In this document: piece by piece, positions 8,557-17,421 of the stretch
Position numbering within the stretch: position 1 is the stretch's first letter
How the letters are laid out: every line of letters starts with the position of its first letter
From: CAZSDW01 sp964605705
GTDB lineage: Bacteria > Fidelibacterota > UBA2242
Length of the DNA: 64,000 nt
Direction: 5' to 3'
Assembly (NCBI GenBank): GCA_964605705.1
Contig: CAZSDW010000013.1
Coordinates: 13,679-77,678, forward strand
Made by a program: the position numbers and the translations under genes
The notes under the pieces: generated by a model
The model's database searches: none
What the model was told of the DNA's origin: nothing
Seen by the model: only the letters and a program-made list of their open reading frames with translations

Positions 8557-9801
8557 ATGAAACTCAATAAATATTCAATTGGTGTGGGTGATCGCTTTGG
8601 TTGTCAGGGCAAAGCCCAGCTGGATGCCTTATTGAAAGCGGTCGAACGGGGTGTTAATATTACACCTGTCTGGAATAAATCTTTTCGGGAGCACAAAACT
8701 ATCGGCAGTTCGCCAGCCGATACCCGAAAAGCCGCCGATGCTGCGGTTCAGGCAAAGAGTTGGAACCAGCCCTATTTTGTAGATGCTGACCATATCGGTT
8801 TAAAAACGGTGGATGGATTTCTGCAATCCAGTGATTTCTTTACAATGGATGTCGCGGATGAGATTGGAAAACCGGTCGAAGAGGAGAAGGTTCAGGAATT
8901 TATTCATTTTTGCGAGCGATTCACGCAACCGTTTACAATTGCCGGAATTGAGCAGGAAATTGCGGTTGACTATTCGATTGTCAGAAAAATAGCGAATCAG
9001 TACCTGGCAGGAATTCTCGAAGCGGAGAAAATTTATCACCACATCTCGGCGCAAAAGTCCAGCCCGTTTGTACTGGAATTGTCGATTGATGAAACCGAAT
9101 ATCCGCAGCAGCCAATAGACCTGTTTTTCATTCTGGCAGCGGCTGCCTGGCGTGGTTTGCCCCTGGATACGATTGCCCCGAAGTTTACCGGTCGCTTCAA
9201 TAAAGGTATTGATTATAGGGGTGATATCGGACAATTCGCCCGTGAATTTGAACAGGATGTGCTGGTTGTAAATTTTGCGATTCAAGAATTTAGTCTGCCT
9301 GCCAATCTGAAACTGAGTGTGCATTCGGGCAGTGATAAATTCTCGATTTACCCAATTATCCGGAATATTCTCAGAAAGTACGATGCAGGTGTTCATCTTA
9401 AAACCGCCGGTACGACCTGGCTTGAGGAGCTTATTGGCATCGCTTCAGCCGATGGAGACGGTCTTGAATTGGCGAAGGAGATTTATGCCCGATCCTTGGC
9501 ACGAATGGATGAACTGACCAAACCCTATGCCACGGTTCTGGATATTGATGTCGAAAAACTGCCTTTATCTCAGGAAGTCCAGCAATGGACATCCGCACGA
9601 TTTGTGAATTCGTTACGACATATTCAGGCTGAAAAACATTACAATCTCAACTTTCGCCAATTACTGCATGTGGGCTATAAGATTGCCGCAGAAATGGGTG
9701 TGGTATATCAGGATGCGTTAATTCGGTTTGAAGAGTCTATTGCTCCGAATGTGACAGAAAACCTGTACACCCGGCACATTGTGCCCCTGTTTTTGGACTA
9801 A
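8557..9801 (+). CDS. uxaE: Tagaturonate/fructuronate epimerase UxaE
   Basis: This protein of about 414 residues belongs to the tagaturonate epimerase family first characterised in Thermotoga. Supporting segments are the N-terminal KYSIGVGDRFGCQGKAQL, VWNKSFREHKTIGSSP, FVDADHIGL, the LSIDE metal-binding region, FTGRFNKGIDYRGD and LSVHSGSDKFSIYP. UxaE interconverts D-tagaturonate and D-fructuronate, so galacturonate can enter the glucuronate branch without UxaB/UxaA. That fits a pectin degrader with a UxuB-type reductase in the same operon. The start is ATGATG at 8554/8557; CAGGAG at 8546-8551 leaves better spacing to 8557. A 17-bp gap separates it from the regulator gene. Confidence 0.88.
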   Translation: MKLNKYSIGVGDRFGCQGKAQLDALLKAVERGVNITPVWNKSFREHKTIGSSPADTRKAADAAVQAKSWNQPYFVDADHIGLKTVDGFLQSSDFFTMDVADEIGKPVEEEKVQEFIHFCERFTQPFTIAGIEQEIAVDYSIVRKIANQYLAGILEAEKIYHHISAQKSSPFVLELSIDETEYPQQPIDLFFILAAAAWRGLPLDTIAPKFTGRFNKGIDYRGDIGQFAREFEQDVLVVNFAIQEFSLPANLKLSVHSGSDKFSIYPIIRNILRKYDAGVHLKTAGTTWLEELIGIASADGDGLELAKEIYARSLARMDELTKPYATVLDIDVEKLPLSQEVQQWTSARFVNSLRHIQAEKHYNLNFRQLLHVGYKIAAEMGVVYQDALIRFEESIAPNVTENLYTRHIVPLFLD

Positions 9802-9818
9802 ACTTCGGATATGCTTTT

Positions 9819-12800
9819 ATGACGTTTTATCAGCGACGATTGGGACTTACGGTCATTGGATTATTACTTTCCACTGGACTGATTATTTCACCACTTTCGG
9901 CGCGGGACAGTAAAATCGTCTTTGATCATATCACGATTAAAAACGGTTTGTCGGATGGCAGGATTGATTGTATTACTCAGGACAGCTTCGGATTTTTATG
10001 GTTTGGAACCCAGGATGGGCTCAATCGCTTCGATGGGTATAATTTTACGGTTTTTGATCATGATATCTTTGATTCGACATCCATTTCTTCCAACTGGATC
10101 CGCTGTATCACCGAGGACAAGCAGGGAAATTTATGGATTGGTACCGAGGGTGGCGGACTCAATCAGTTCAATTTCAAAACCGAACAGTTTACCCGTTGGG
10201 TCAATGAAGCTGGAAATCCAAAAAGTCTGAATGATAATTTTGTCAGGGCGATTATAGAAGACAGTTACGGAATTCTCTGGATTGGAACCCGGACCGGATT
10301 GGTTCAATTTGACCGGGAAAAAGAGATCTTCTCGCCCTTTCATTATGAGCCGTTTAACGAGAGCAGTCCCGCCTTCAATGAAAACGTGACGGAGCTATTG
10401 GAAGCCAGTGATCGGAATCTGTGGGTAGGAACGCAGGATGGCATCTATCTTTATGATCGTATCAATCAGGCGATTGAGCATTTGACATTTTCAAGTGACG
10501 CTGATCGCATAGCGACCATTTTTGAAGATAGTTACGGCGATGTCTGGATTGGCAGCCGCTATAATGGTATCCGGATTTTTGATCGTAAAAGCCAGACCTT
10601 CATTCAGTGTCAGAATCAGGCGGATGACATGACGAGTTTAAGCAGCAATGAGATTAAAGATATTTTTGAGGATTATGATAAAAATCTCTGGATCGCAACG
10701 ATCCAGGGGGGTCTGAATCTTTTCGATCGAAAGACCGGGAAATTCCGGCATTATAACTATGATCCCAATGATCCGTCCAGTTTGAGCAGTAACAGTGTTC
10801 GGTCAATTTACCAGGATCGCACCGGCGTCATCTGGATCGGAATGGACGGGAGCGGGATTGACAGGTTTGTGAAGAACCGCCAAAAGTTCCAGCTTTATAA
10901 TAACCGGCTTGGAAATCCTTTCGATCTCAGCAATAATACAATTCTTTCCATTTACGAGGATGCGGAAGGAATTTTATGGTTGGGCACCGAAGGCGGTGGA
11001 CTGAATCGCTTTGATCGCCGGAGAGATCGCTGCATCCATTATATCAATGACAAAGATAAGCCCTTCAGTATCAGCAGCGACCAGGTGACCTGTCTCCTTG
11101 AAGACAGCAAGGGGGTTCTGTGGGTCGGGACCAAAGAGGGGCTTAACAAATTTGATAAGCAACACCAATCCTTCGAACGTTTTTACAACAAAGATACACC
11201 GATTACTTCCAATAATTTTATCAACGTCATTTTTGAGAATCGGGATCCAAATCTGATTCTGGGTACGAACAACGGGATCGTCAAATTCAATCGAGGGACC
11301 GCAGAGTTCAGCTATATTAATTACGATGACAGCGGGATATTGTCCGATGAGGTTGTGCTGACACTTTTGGAAGACAGGTCCGGATTGTTGTGGATTGGTT
11401 ATCTTCGATCCGGACTGGTAGTTTATAATTCCAAAACCGAGGAGTATGTTCACTACCGCTCCGATCCTGAAATAACCAATAGCCTCAGTACTAATTTTGT
11501 CCAGTATATTTATCAGGATCAGCATGGCAATATCTGGGTGGCAACCCGGAAAGGGCTCAATAAATTTGATCCCGTATCCGGTGGTTTCAGGAAATATACG
11601 AAAACTGAGGGGCTGCCAAGTAATGTTATCGTTGGTATCCTGGAAGATCAAGATGGAAATTTGTGGCTTAGTACCAGCAATGGGTTATCAAAATTTAATC
11701 CCGTCCAGGAAACTTTTACCAATTACAATATTGATGACGGTCTGCAGGGCAATCAGTTCTGGATAAAATCCTGTTATAAAAGTAGTTCCGAGGAACTATT
11801 TTTTGGTGGCAATAATGGTTTTAATTCCTTTTATCCCGAAAGGTTGGCAGAATTATCAAATCCGCATATTCCCCCGATTGTCATTACCAACGTCACAGTT
11901 CTGGAAAAACCCTATCTGCGGAGCGTTTATGCCAAAGTGTCCGGCTATGATACGCTGCGACTTGCCTATAACGAAAACCGCATATCTTTTGAATTTGCAG
12001 CTCTGGATTTTACCAGTCCGGCTAAAAACCAGTTTGCCTATATGCTGGAAGGATTTGATGATAACTGGATCAATGCCGGGACTCGGCGCTATGCAAATTA
12101 TACTAACCTCAATCCCGGTAATTATATTTTCCGGGTAAAAGGCGCGAATAATGATGGCGTCTGGAACGAAGCGGGAACCTTATTAAGTATTCATATCAGT
12201 ACGCCTTTTTGGAAAACCGGCTGGGCGTACCTGCTCTACATTGTATCCGCTATCGGGCTTTTCTATGGCATTAATGTTTACCTATTAAGTCTTGTCCGTG
12301 CCCGGCACGATCTGAAAATTGAGCGGATGGAAAAGGAAAAAGTTCAGGAAATCAACCGGTTCAAGCTCCAGTTTTTCACCGATGTCGCGCATGAATTCAA
12401 GACGCCACTGACCTTAATCCAGGCGCCCCTGGAGGAAATTCTTAATACTGTCAAAAAAGGGATACCTTTTGAGGATGAGTTTCGTCTGATGCATCGGAAT
12501 GTCAAATATCTGTTGCGGCTTGTCCATCAACTCCTATCTTTCCGTCGGGTCGAACAGAAGCGCATCGGCTTGAAAGTGTCCCGTGGAGACCTGGCTCAGT
12601 TTGCCCGCGAAATCTTTGGATTGTTTAAGGAGATTGCCCGGAAACATCTGATTGATTATCAATTCAACAGCAGCCCGGAATTGATTGAGGGCTGGATTGA
12701 CTGGGGGAAAATGGAAGAAATTCTGGTCAATCTTATTGATAATGCCTTTAAATATACTCCTGACGGCGGTAAAATTTCTGTGAATCTGGAATATAAGTCC

Positions 12801-13958
12801 GCTGCTCAGAATGAGGATTCCAGCGTGTCGATTTGTATCAGTGATACCGGGACCGGGATCAGCAAGGAAAATCTGACGCACATCTTTGAGCGGTTCTATA
12901 TTGCCCGGAATGGTCACTATTCCAAACAGGTGAGTTCGGGTTTGGGACTGGCATTGACCAAACGATTGGTTGAACTGCATCATGGCAACATTGAAGTTGA
13001 GAGTGATGTTGATAAAGGCAGCCGGATAACCGTATCACTTCCACTTGGTAAAGATCATCTGCGGGCGGACGAAATTATTAGCGATATTTCGGAGACGGTT
13101 CACTATCAGCAACTGATGGAATCTCCGGTCGAAGATTATTTCTTTGAAAAGCCGCGCGCTGAGCAGTTGACCGAAAAACTGGGTAATAACGAAAGTGCAA
13201 CGATTTTAATCGTGGAAGATAACGATGAGTTGCGCGCATACATGCATAAATCATTAGTCCGAAAATATAATGTCACTGAAGCGCGGGATGGGCAGGAAGG
13301 ACTGGAAAAGGCAAGGAAACTGATGCCCAATATTGTCATCAGTGATGTCATCATGCCGAATATTGATGGCATTGAAATGTGCCGGATTTTAAAAAATGAT
13401 ATCAATACCAGCCATATTCCGATTATTCTGTTGACTGCCAAATCGACGATCGAATCAAAAATCGAGGGAATTGAAACCGGTGCTGATGACTATATCGAAA
13501 AACCATTTCACTTCCGTTTTCTGGATGCGCGGATAAAAAATATTCTGAGCTCCAGGGAAAAACTTCGCGAACGGTACCGGCAGGAACTGATTATGGAACC
13601 GGAGGAAGTCACGGCGTATTCGACCGATGAAATATTTTTGACGAAGATCAGAAATGTCGTTGAAAATCGGTTAGCCGATCCGGATCTGGAAGTCCGGCAT
13701 TTGTCCAGCGAGGCGGGCTTGAGTCGCACCAATCTGTTTATAAAACTGAAAGCACTGACGGGGTATTCGCCCAATGAGTTTATCAAAACGATTCGCCTGG
13801 AAAAAGCCGCCCAGTTTTTACGCAAGACTGATATGAATGTGAGCGAAATCGCGTATCAGGTGGGCTTTAAATATCCGAAATATTTCAGTACCTGTTACAG
13901 TCAGCGGTTCGGGATTACACCATCAGAGTTCCGCCAGCAGAACCGACCTTCCGCCTGA
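9819..13958 (+). CDS. Hybrid two-component system regulator (sensor kinase-response regulator-AraC fusion)
   Basis: This 1379-residue one-protein signalling system has the architecture used for polysaccharide sensing in the FCB group. In order: signal peptide/TM (about 7-27); a periplasmic sensor of many Reg_prop beta-propeller repeats (recurrent LWIGT..GL..FD) to about 690; a Y_Y_Y domain (about 710-795); TM helix (about 800-822); HisKA with phospho-His858 in DVAHEFKTP; HATPase with N-box near Asn975 and GLGLAL; receiver with phospho-acceptor Asp1176 in ISDVIMPN and Lys in YIEKPF; and an AraC-type double HTH (about 1280-1375). It probably senses a pectin- or xylan-derived oligosaccharide in the periplasm and activates the surrounding clusters. 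It is the last gene of the uronate operon, so it may be autoregulated. Confidence 0.93.
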   Translation: MTFYQRRLGLTVIGLLLSTGLIISPLSARDSKIVFDHITIKNGLSDGRIDCITQDSFGFLWFGTQDGLNRFDGYNFTVFDHDIFDSTSISSNWIRCITEDKQGNLWIGTEGGGLNQFNFKTEQFTRWVNEAGNPKSLNDNFVRAIIEDSYGILWIGTRTGLVQFDREKEIFSPFHYEPFNESSPAFNENVTELLEASDRNLWVGTQDGIYLYDRINQAIEHLTFSSDADRIATIFEDSYGDVWIGSRYNGIRIFDRKSQTFIQCQNQADDMTSLSSNEIKDIFEDYDKNLWIATIQGGLNLFDRKTGKFRHYNYDPNDPSSLSSNSVRSIYQDRTGVIWIGMDGSGIDRFVKNRQKFQLYNNRLGNPFDLSNNTILSIYEDAEGILWLGTEGGGLNRFDRRRDRCIHYINDKDKPFSISSDQVTCLLEDSKGVLWVGTKEGLNKFDKQHQSFERFYNKDTPITSNNFINVIFENRDPNLILGTNNGIVKFNRGTAEFSYINYDDSGILSDEVVLTLLEDRSGLLWIGYLRSGLVVYNSKTEEYVHYRSDPEITNSLSTNFVQYIYQDQHGNIWVATRKGLNKFDPVSGGFRKYTKTEGLPSNVIVGILEDQDGNLWLSTSNGLSKFNPVQETFTNYNIDDGLQGNQFWIKSCYKSSSEELFFGGNNGFNSFYPERLAELSNPHIPPIVITNVTVLEKPYLRSVYAKVSGYDTLRLAYNENRISFEFAALDFTSPAKNQFAYMLEGFDDNWINAGTRRYANYTNLNPGNYIFRVKGANNDGVWNEAGTLLSIHISTPFWKTGWAYLLYIVSAIGLFYGINVYLLSLVRARHDLKIERMEKEKVQEINRFKLQFFTDVAHEFKTPLTLIQAPLEEILNTVKKGIPFEDEFRLMHRNVKYLLRLVHQLLSFRRVEQKRIGLKVSRGDLAQFAREIFGLFKEIARKHLIDYQFNSSPELIEGWIDWGKMEEILVNLIDNAFKYTPDGGKISVNLEYKSAAQNEDSSVSICISDTGTGISKENLTHIFERFYIARNGHYSKQVSSGLGLALTKRLVELHHGNIEVESDVDKGSRITVSLPLGKDHLRADEIISDISETVHYQQLMESPVEDYFFEKPRAEQLTEKLGNNESATILIVEDNDELRAYMHKSLVRKYNVTEARDGQEGLEKARKLMPNIVISDVIMPNIDGIEMCRILKNDINTSHIPIILLTAKSTIESKIEGIETGADDYIEKPFHFRFLDARIKNILSSREKLRERYRQELIMEPEEVTAYSTDEIFLTKIRNVVENRLADPDLEVRHLSSEAGLSRTNLFIKLKALTGYSPNEFIKTIRLEKAAQFLRKTDMNVSEIAYQVGFKYPKYFSTCYSQRFGITPSEFRQQNRPSA

Positions 13959-14017
13959 GTCATGCAATTTTAGGCACAATCGCGCGTTTGAGTCAATCAA
14001 AACAATTATAATAACAT

Positions 14018-14040
14018 GCCCGAAAAGTCCGGGCTTTTAT
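14018..14040 (+). terminator. Rho-independent-like terminator after the uronate operon
   Basis: A GCCCG/CGGGC stem (14018-14022 with 14030-14034) and a 7-nt loop are followed by TTTTAT. It lies 60 bp after the regulator stop and before the next promoter candidate. The stem is only 5 bp, so strength is moderate at best. Confidence 0.55.
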
Positions 14041-14084
14041 ATTATAATCGGGACAGAATTGAACCATTTCTGAACGCGAGCGGA

Positions 14085-14113
14085 TTGACAAGAATACAGA
14101 CCCCGTGTAAATT
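14085..14113 (+). promoter_or_regulatory. Candidate sigma70-type promoter of the beta-helix gene
   Basis: TTGACA (14085-14090), a 17-nt spacer and TAAATT (14108-14113, 4 of 6 to TATAAT) lie just upstream of the AAGGAGG-led start at 14170 and after the terminator at 14018. The context supports a new transcription unit beginning here. Confidence 0.45.
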
Positions 14114-14169
14114 TTTAGAGAACAATGACATTAAAATATTATAAAGAGTATAAAAGGAGGAGTTATAGC

Positions 14170-15528
14170 ATGAAGAAAATGTTACTGTTTTTGGGTGTGT
14201 TTGTAATGATGAGCAGTATGTTGTTTTCTCAAACATATGTTGCTCCGGGCGACGGAACCCTGCACGCAGCGATTGAGGCTGCCGTGGATGGTGAAGTGCT
14301 GCAGCTGGTGCCGGGTGCCGAATACAGCGAATCCGGCTGGGGTGAGTTTGGCACGATTACCGGAAAAAGCATTACGATTGAAGTCGAAGGCGATGGTTCG
14401 GAAAAGGCGATTGTCAAGATGCAGACTGAACGTGAGGAAGATGAAACCATCGTTTTCTTTTATCTTGGGGAACAGGGTTCCTTGACATTGCGAGGACTTG
14501 AATTTGATGGCGCACTTGATGGAATTCCTACGCCGAACTATTTAATCACTTTTGATATGGGTGAATTCCCGGTCCCGACTTTGGTGAAGAAAGTTCGGAT
14601 TGAAAACTGTTTCATTCACAACCTGATGGAGGATGTCATTGCTGCCGGTAATGCTGACATGATGTATAATATGGTGGTCGATTCGGTTTTTGTCGATAAC
14701 ACGATTATTACGAATACGGCAACGACGCTTTACTTTAAATATGCCGGTATTAACTATATTGCGCTGACCAATTCTACAATCTATAATATCAACAGTTATG
14801 GTCTCCGGATCGCCGGTCCCGTGGAGAGTGGTCTGCCGGATAATACACCGACGGTGCTGATCGATCATACTACCTGGTTTAAAATCGGTGTCGGGGATGA
14901 TCAGCGTGAAACGATCCAGGGCGAAAAAGGACCATTGCTGAATCCCTGGACAGTATCGAACTCTATTTTCGTAAATCAGATTAATAAAACCAGGACCTTT
15001 ATCAATATCAAGGATACACCGAATGATGGAAATGCAACCATCGCCAGTATCTGTTTCTGGGATATAGGACAGGTAAATTTTCGCGAACATACCGTTTCCG
15101 ACACAATCCGGATGTATCCGGGCTTTGCCGATACGACTAATGGTGATTTTACGCTGCCGGCGGGTTCTCCGCTGTTTACCTTTGGTACTGATGGTTATCC
15201 AATCGGTGATCCGCGTTGGTATATTGGGGTATATGGCATAGATGAAGAAGATAGTCCGGTCATCAAATCCTTTTCACTGAAACAGAACTACCCGAATCCG
15301 TTTAATCCGACGACAACGATTTCGTTTAATCTCGAAAAGTCCGGTTTAACGACCCTGTCAATTTATGATCTCATGGGAAAAGAAATCGCCGTGCTTGTCG
15401 AAGAGGATCTGAAAGTCGGCAACTATCAGTACGATTTTGATGCGACTGACTTGAGTTCGGGTATCTATTTTTATCGTCTGACATCTTCCGGACAAACGCT
15501 GACAAAGAAAATGATGTTTATAGAATAG
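14170..15528 (+). CDS. Secreted right-handed beta-helix protein (DUF4957/DUF5123-like) with C-terminal sorting domain
   Basis: This protein of about 452 residues has a signal peptide (MKKMLLFLGVFVMMSSMLFS). A parallel beta-helix region from about 20 to 365 follows, with repeated short Ile/Asn-rich rungs (ALTNSTIYNINSYGLRI and similar). The closing segment, NGDFTLPAGSPLFTFGTDG then IGDPRW, is typical of DUF4957/DUF5123 proteins found beside pectate lyases. From about 373 it carries the sorting domain QNYPNPFNPTTT ending in KKMMFIE. The start at 14170 is set by AAGGAGG at 14154-14160 and the signal peptide; the frame is open upstream to 14125. Its role may be a polysaccharide lyase or a pectin-binding protein on the cell surface. 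No catalytic residues could be assigned, so function is open. Confidence 0.75.
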   Translation: MKKMLLFLGVFVMMSSMLFSQTYVAPGDGTLHAAIEAAVDGEVLQLVPGAEYSESGWGEFGTITGKSITIEVEGDGSEKAIVKMQTEREEDETIVFFYLGEQGSLTLRGLEFDGALDGIPTPNYLITFDMGEFPVPTLVKKVRIENCFIHNLMEDVIAAGNADMMYNMVVDSVFVDNTIITNTATTLYFKYAGINYIALTNSTIYNINSYGLRIAGPVESGLPDNTPTVLIDHTTWFKIGVGDDQRETIQGEKGPLLNPWTVSNSIFVNQINKTRTFINIKDTPNDGNATIASICFWDIGQVNFREHTVSDTIRMYPGFADTTNGDFTLPAGSPLFTFGTDGYPIGDPRWYIGVYGIDEEDSPVIKSFSLKQNYPNPFNPTTTISFNLEKSGLTTLSIYDLMGKEIAVLVEEDLKVGNYQYDFDATDLSSGIYFYRLTSSGQTLTKKMMFIE

Positions 15529-15590
15529 ATCTCCGGTAGGTCTGTCCGGTTTTGCCGGATGGCTGCTGTAATTTGAGAGCGCTCTGATTT

Positions 15591-15619
15591 TTGAAAGATT
15601 TTATAAAAATGGATATAGG
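15591..15619 (+). promoter_or_regulatory. Candidate sigma70-type promoter of the PL1 gene
   Basis: TTGAAA (15591-15596), 17 nt, then TATAGG (15614-15619) lie about 90 bp before the pectate lyase start at 15709. A small TCCGG/CCGGA hairpin (15545-15559) lies further upstream, without a T-run. Confidence 0.35.
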
Positions 15620-15708
15620 GCGCTCCATATCTCTTCTGGCAGAAAACTAACCGGACTTCTGATCAACTGCCTTTGATATCACAACTGTTTATTGAGAGAA
15701 AATTATTA

Positions 15709-17352
15709 ATGATTCGAAAATCATCTGCGATTATTTTGGGAATACTGATAAGTATATTGACGAGTAACCATTTTTCATATGCACAACCACTGGCGTTTCC
15801 CAGCGCCGAGGGCAGTGGCATGAATGCCCTTGGCGGACGTGGCGGTGAAGTCTATGAAGTAACCAATCTTAATAACAGCGGTGTGGGATCAGTTGTTGAT
15901 GCCGTCAGCAAATCCAAGCGCACAGTCGTTTTCCGGGTTTCCGGGACAATCGAGCTGGGTAGTGTCATTCTCCAGCCCAAATCCAATATTACCATCGCCG
16001 GTCAGACTGCTCCCGGCGATGGCATTTGCATCAAGGGACGGATCAAGATTGGCAATAGCAATATCATTATCCGCTATCTCCGGGTGCGAGTGGATGCCGG
16101 CGCAGCCAATTCTTCCGGCGACGCAATTGATATCTCCTCAGGGAAGAATATCATCATTGACCATGTCAGCGCTTCATATGCCCGTGACGAAACCATCTCT
16201 TGTCAGCCGAATTCGGATAGTGTCACCGTGCAATGGTGCCTGATGAGTGAAGCCCTGACCTTTGAAGGACATAGTTATGGCTCACTGGTGCGTGGCGATA
16301 GGGGCGACCAGAAGACCTATCATCATAATTTATATGCACATTGTAACGGGCGTCTGCCGAGACCGGGAAATTACACTTCCGCGACTTACGATACACTTGG
16401 TATTTTTTTCGATTTCCGCAATAATGTGGTTTACAATTGGGCGGGTTCATCACCGGGATATAATGCTGACTCTGATATGATCAGCCGTTATAATTTTATC
16501 GGGAATGTTTACATTTTAGGTCCAGAATCCAGCAGCAGCAGCAAACTTTTTAAGGAAGACGCCTATAATTCATACGCCTTCTTTGCCGACAATATGTTCG
16601 ACGGTACCGTCCCGGATGATCAGTGGAGTCTGGTTAAATTTAATGGTTTTAGCACTGACCAAATAAATGCCTACAAACAGCGCTCCTATCTTGTACCGAT
16701 GAAGCCGGTCACGACGACTTCACCGGAACAAGCCTACATTGACGATCTGGCTTCGGCGGGGTGTAGTTTTCCGAAACGGGACACAATCGATCGACGTATA
16801 ATTCAGGATGTGATCAATCAAACTGGTCATTCGATTGTAAGTACCAGCAATCAGCCTGAAGGTGGCTGGCCTCTATTAAGCAGTTTACCGGCACCGGCTG
16901 ATACCGATCATGATGGTATGCCTGACGATTGGGAACTGTCTCAGGGACTCAATCCCAATGATGACAGTGACCGGAATATTGTGAATGAAGATGGATACAC
17001 CAAACTGGAAAATTATCTAAACAGCCTGGTGGGTGAGTATGTCAATGATATTGACATAGATGCACCGCTGGTATCCAGATTCAGAGTCAGCCAAAACTAT
17101 CCCAATCCCTTTAATCCGAACACAACTCTCAAATTTTCAGTTTCAGAAATCGGCAGGCTGGACATCACTATTTATGATATAACCGGCAGGCAAGTCCGGC
17201 AATTGTTCAGCCGGAGCTGCCCGGCAGGTATGTATGAGATTGACTGGAATGGAAAAGACAGCCAGGGACATGACGTCTCGACCGGTATTTATTTCTGCGA
17301 GTTCCGGTTTGGCGACAGCCAGGAAATCGTTAAAATGCAACTGATCAGGTAA
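15709..17352 (+). CDS. Secreted pectate lyase, PL1 family, with C-terminal sorting domain
   Basis: This protein of about 547 residues has a signal peptide ending near ...FSYAQ and the N-terminal block FPSAEGSGMNALGGRGG, typical of the PL1 subgroup in pectin loci of FCB bacteria. The beta-helix includes IIIDHVSASYARDET and HHNLYAHCNGRLPRPG, which probably contains the catalytic Arg. DTDHDGMPDDWE (about 398-410) is a calcium-binding, thrombospondin-3/dockerin-like loop. The tail starts near 462 with QNYPNPFNPNTT. It cleaves polygalacturonate by beta-elimination, giving unsaturated oligogalacturonides outside the cell. The frame is open from a TTG at 15673, but ATG 15709 begins the signal peptide. 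It precedes the TonB receptor. Confidence 0.9.
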   Translation: MIRKSSAIILGILISILTSNHFSYAQPLAFPSAEGSGMNALGGRGGEVYEVTNLNNSGVGSVVDAVSKSKRTVVFRVSGTIELGSVILQPKSNITIAGQTAPGDGICIKGRIKIGNSNIIIRYLRVRVDAGAANSSGDAIDISSGKNIIIDHVSASYARDETISCQPNSDSVTVQWCLMSEALTFEGHSYGSLVRGDRGDQKTYHHNLYAHCNGRLPRPGNYTSATYDTLGIFFDFRNNVVYNWAGSSPGYNADSDMISRYNFIGNVYILGPESSSSSKLFKEDAYNSYAFFADNMFDGTVPDDQWSLVKFNGFSTDQINAYKQRSYLVPMKPVTTTSPEQAYIDDLASAGCSFPKRDTIDRRIIQDVINQTGHSIVSTSNQPEGGWPLLSSLPAPADTDHDGMPDDWELSQGLNPNDDSDRNIVNEDGYTKLENYLNSLVGEYVNDIDIDAPLVSRFRVSQNYPNPFNPNTTLKFSVSEIGRLDITIYDITGRQVRQLFSRSCPAGMYEIDWNGKDSQGHDVSTGIYFCEFRFGDSQEIVKMQLIR

Positions 17353-17421
17353 GTGAATTTACTGAAATGATAAATTTTATAATTCATAAAATAACAGCAT
17401 TGAGACCATAGAGGAGCGGTT

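Noticed and set aside
8800..12983. Long open frames on the minus strand (for example near 8800-9396, 10974-11651, 12534-12983)
   Set aside because: They lie wholly inside strong + strand genes (uxaE, the hybrid regulator), have unusual amino-acid composition, and lack ribosome sites or recognisable motifs. They are antisense shadows.
15545..15559. TCCGG/CCGGA hairpin after the beta-helix gene as a terminator
   Set aside because: The stem is short and no T-run follows, so it is noted only with the nearby promoter candidate.
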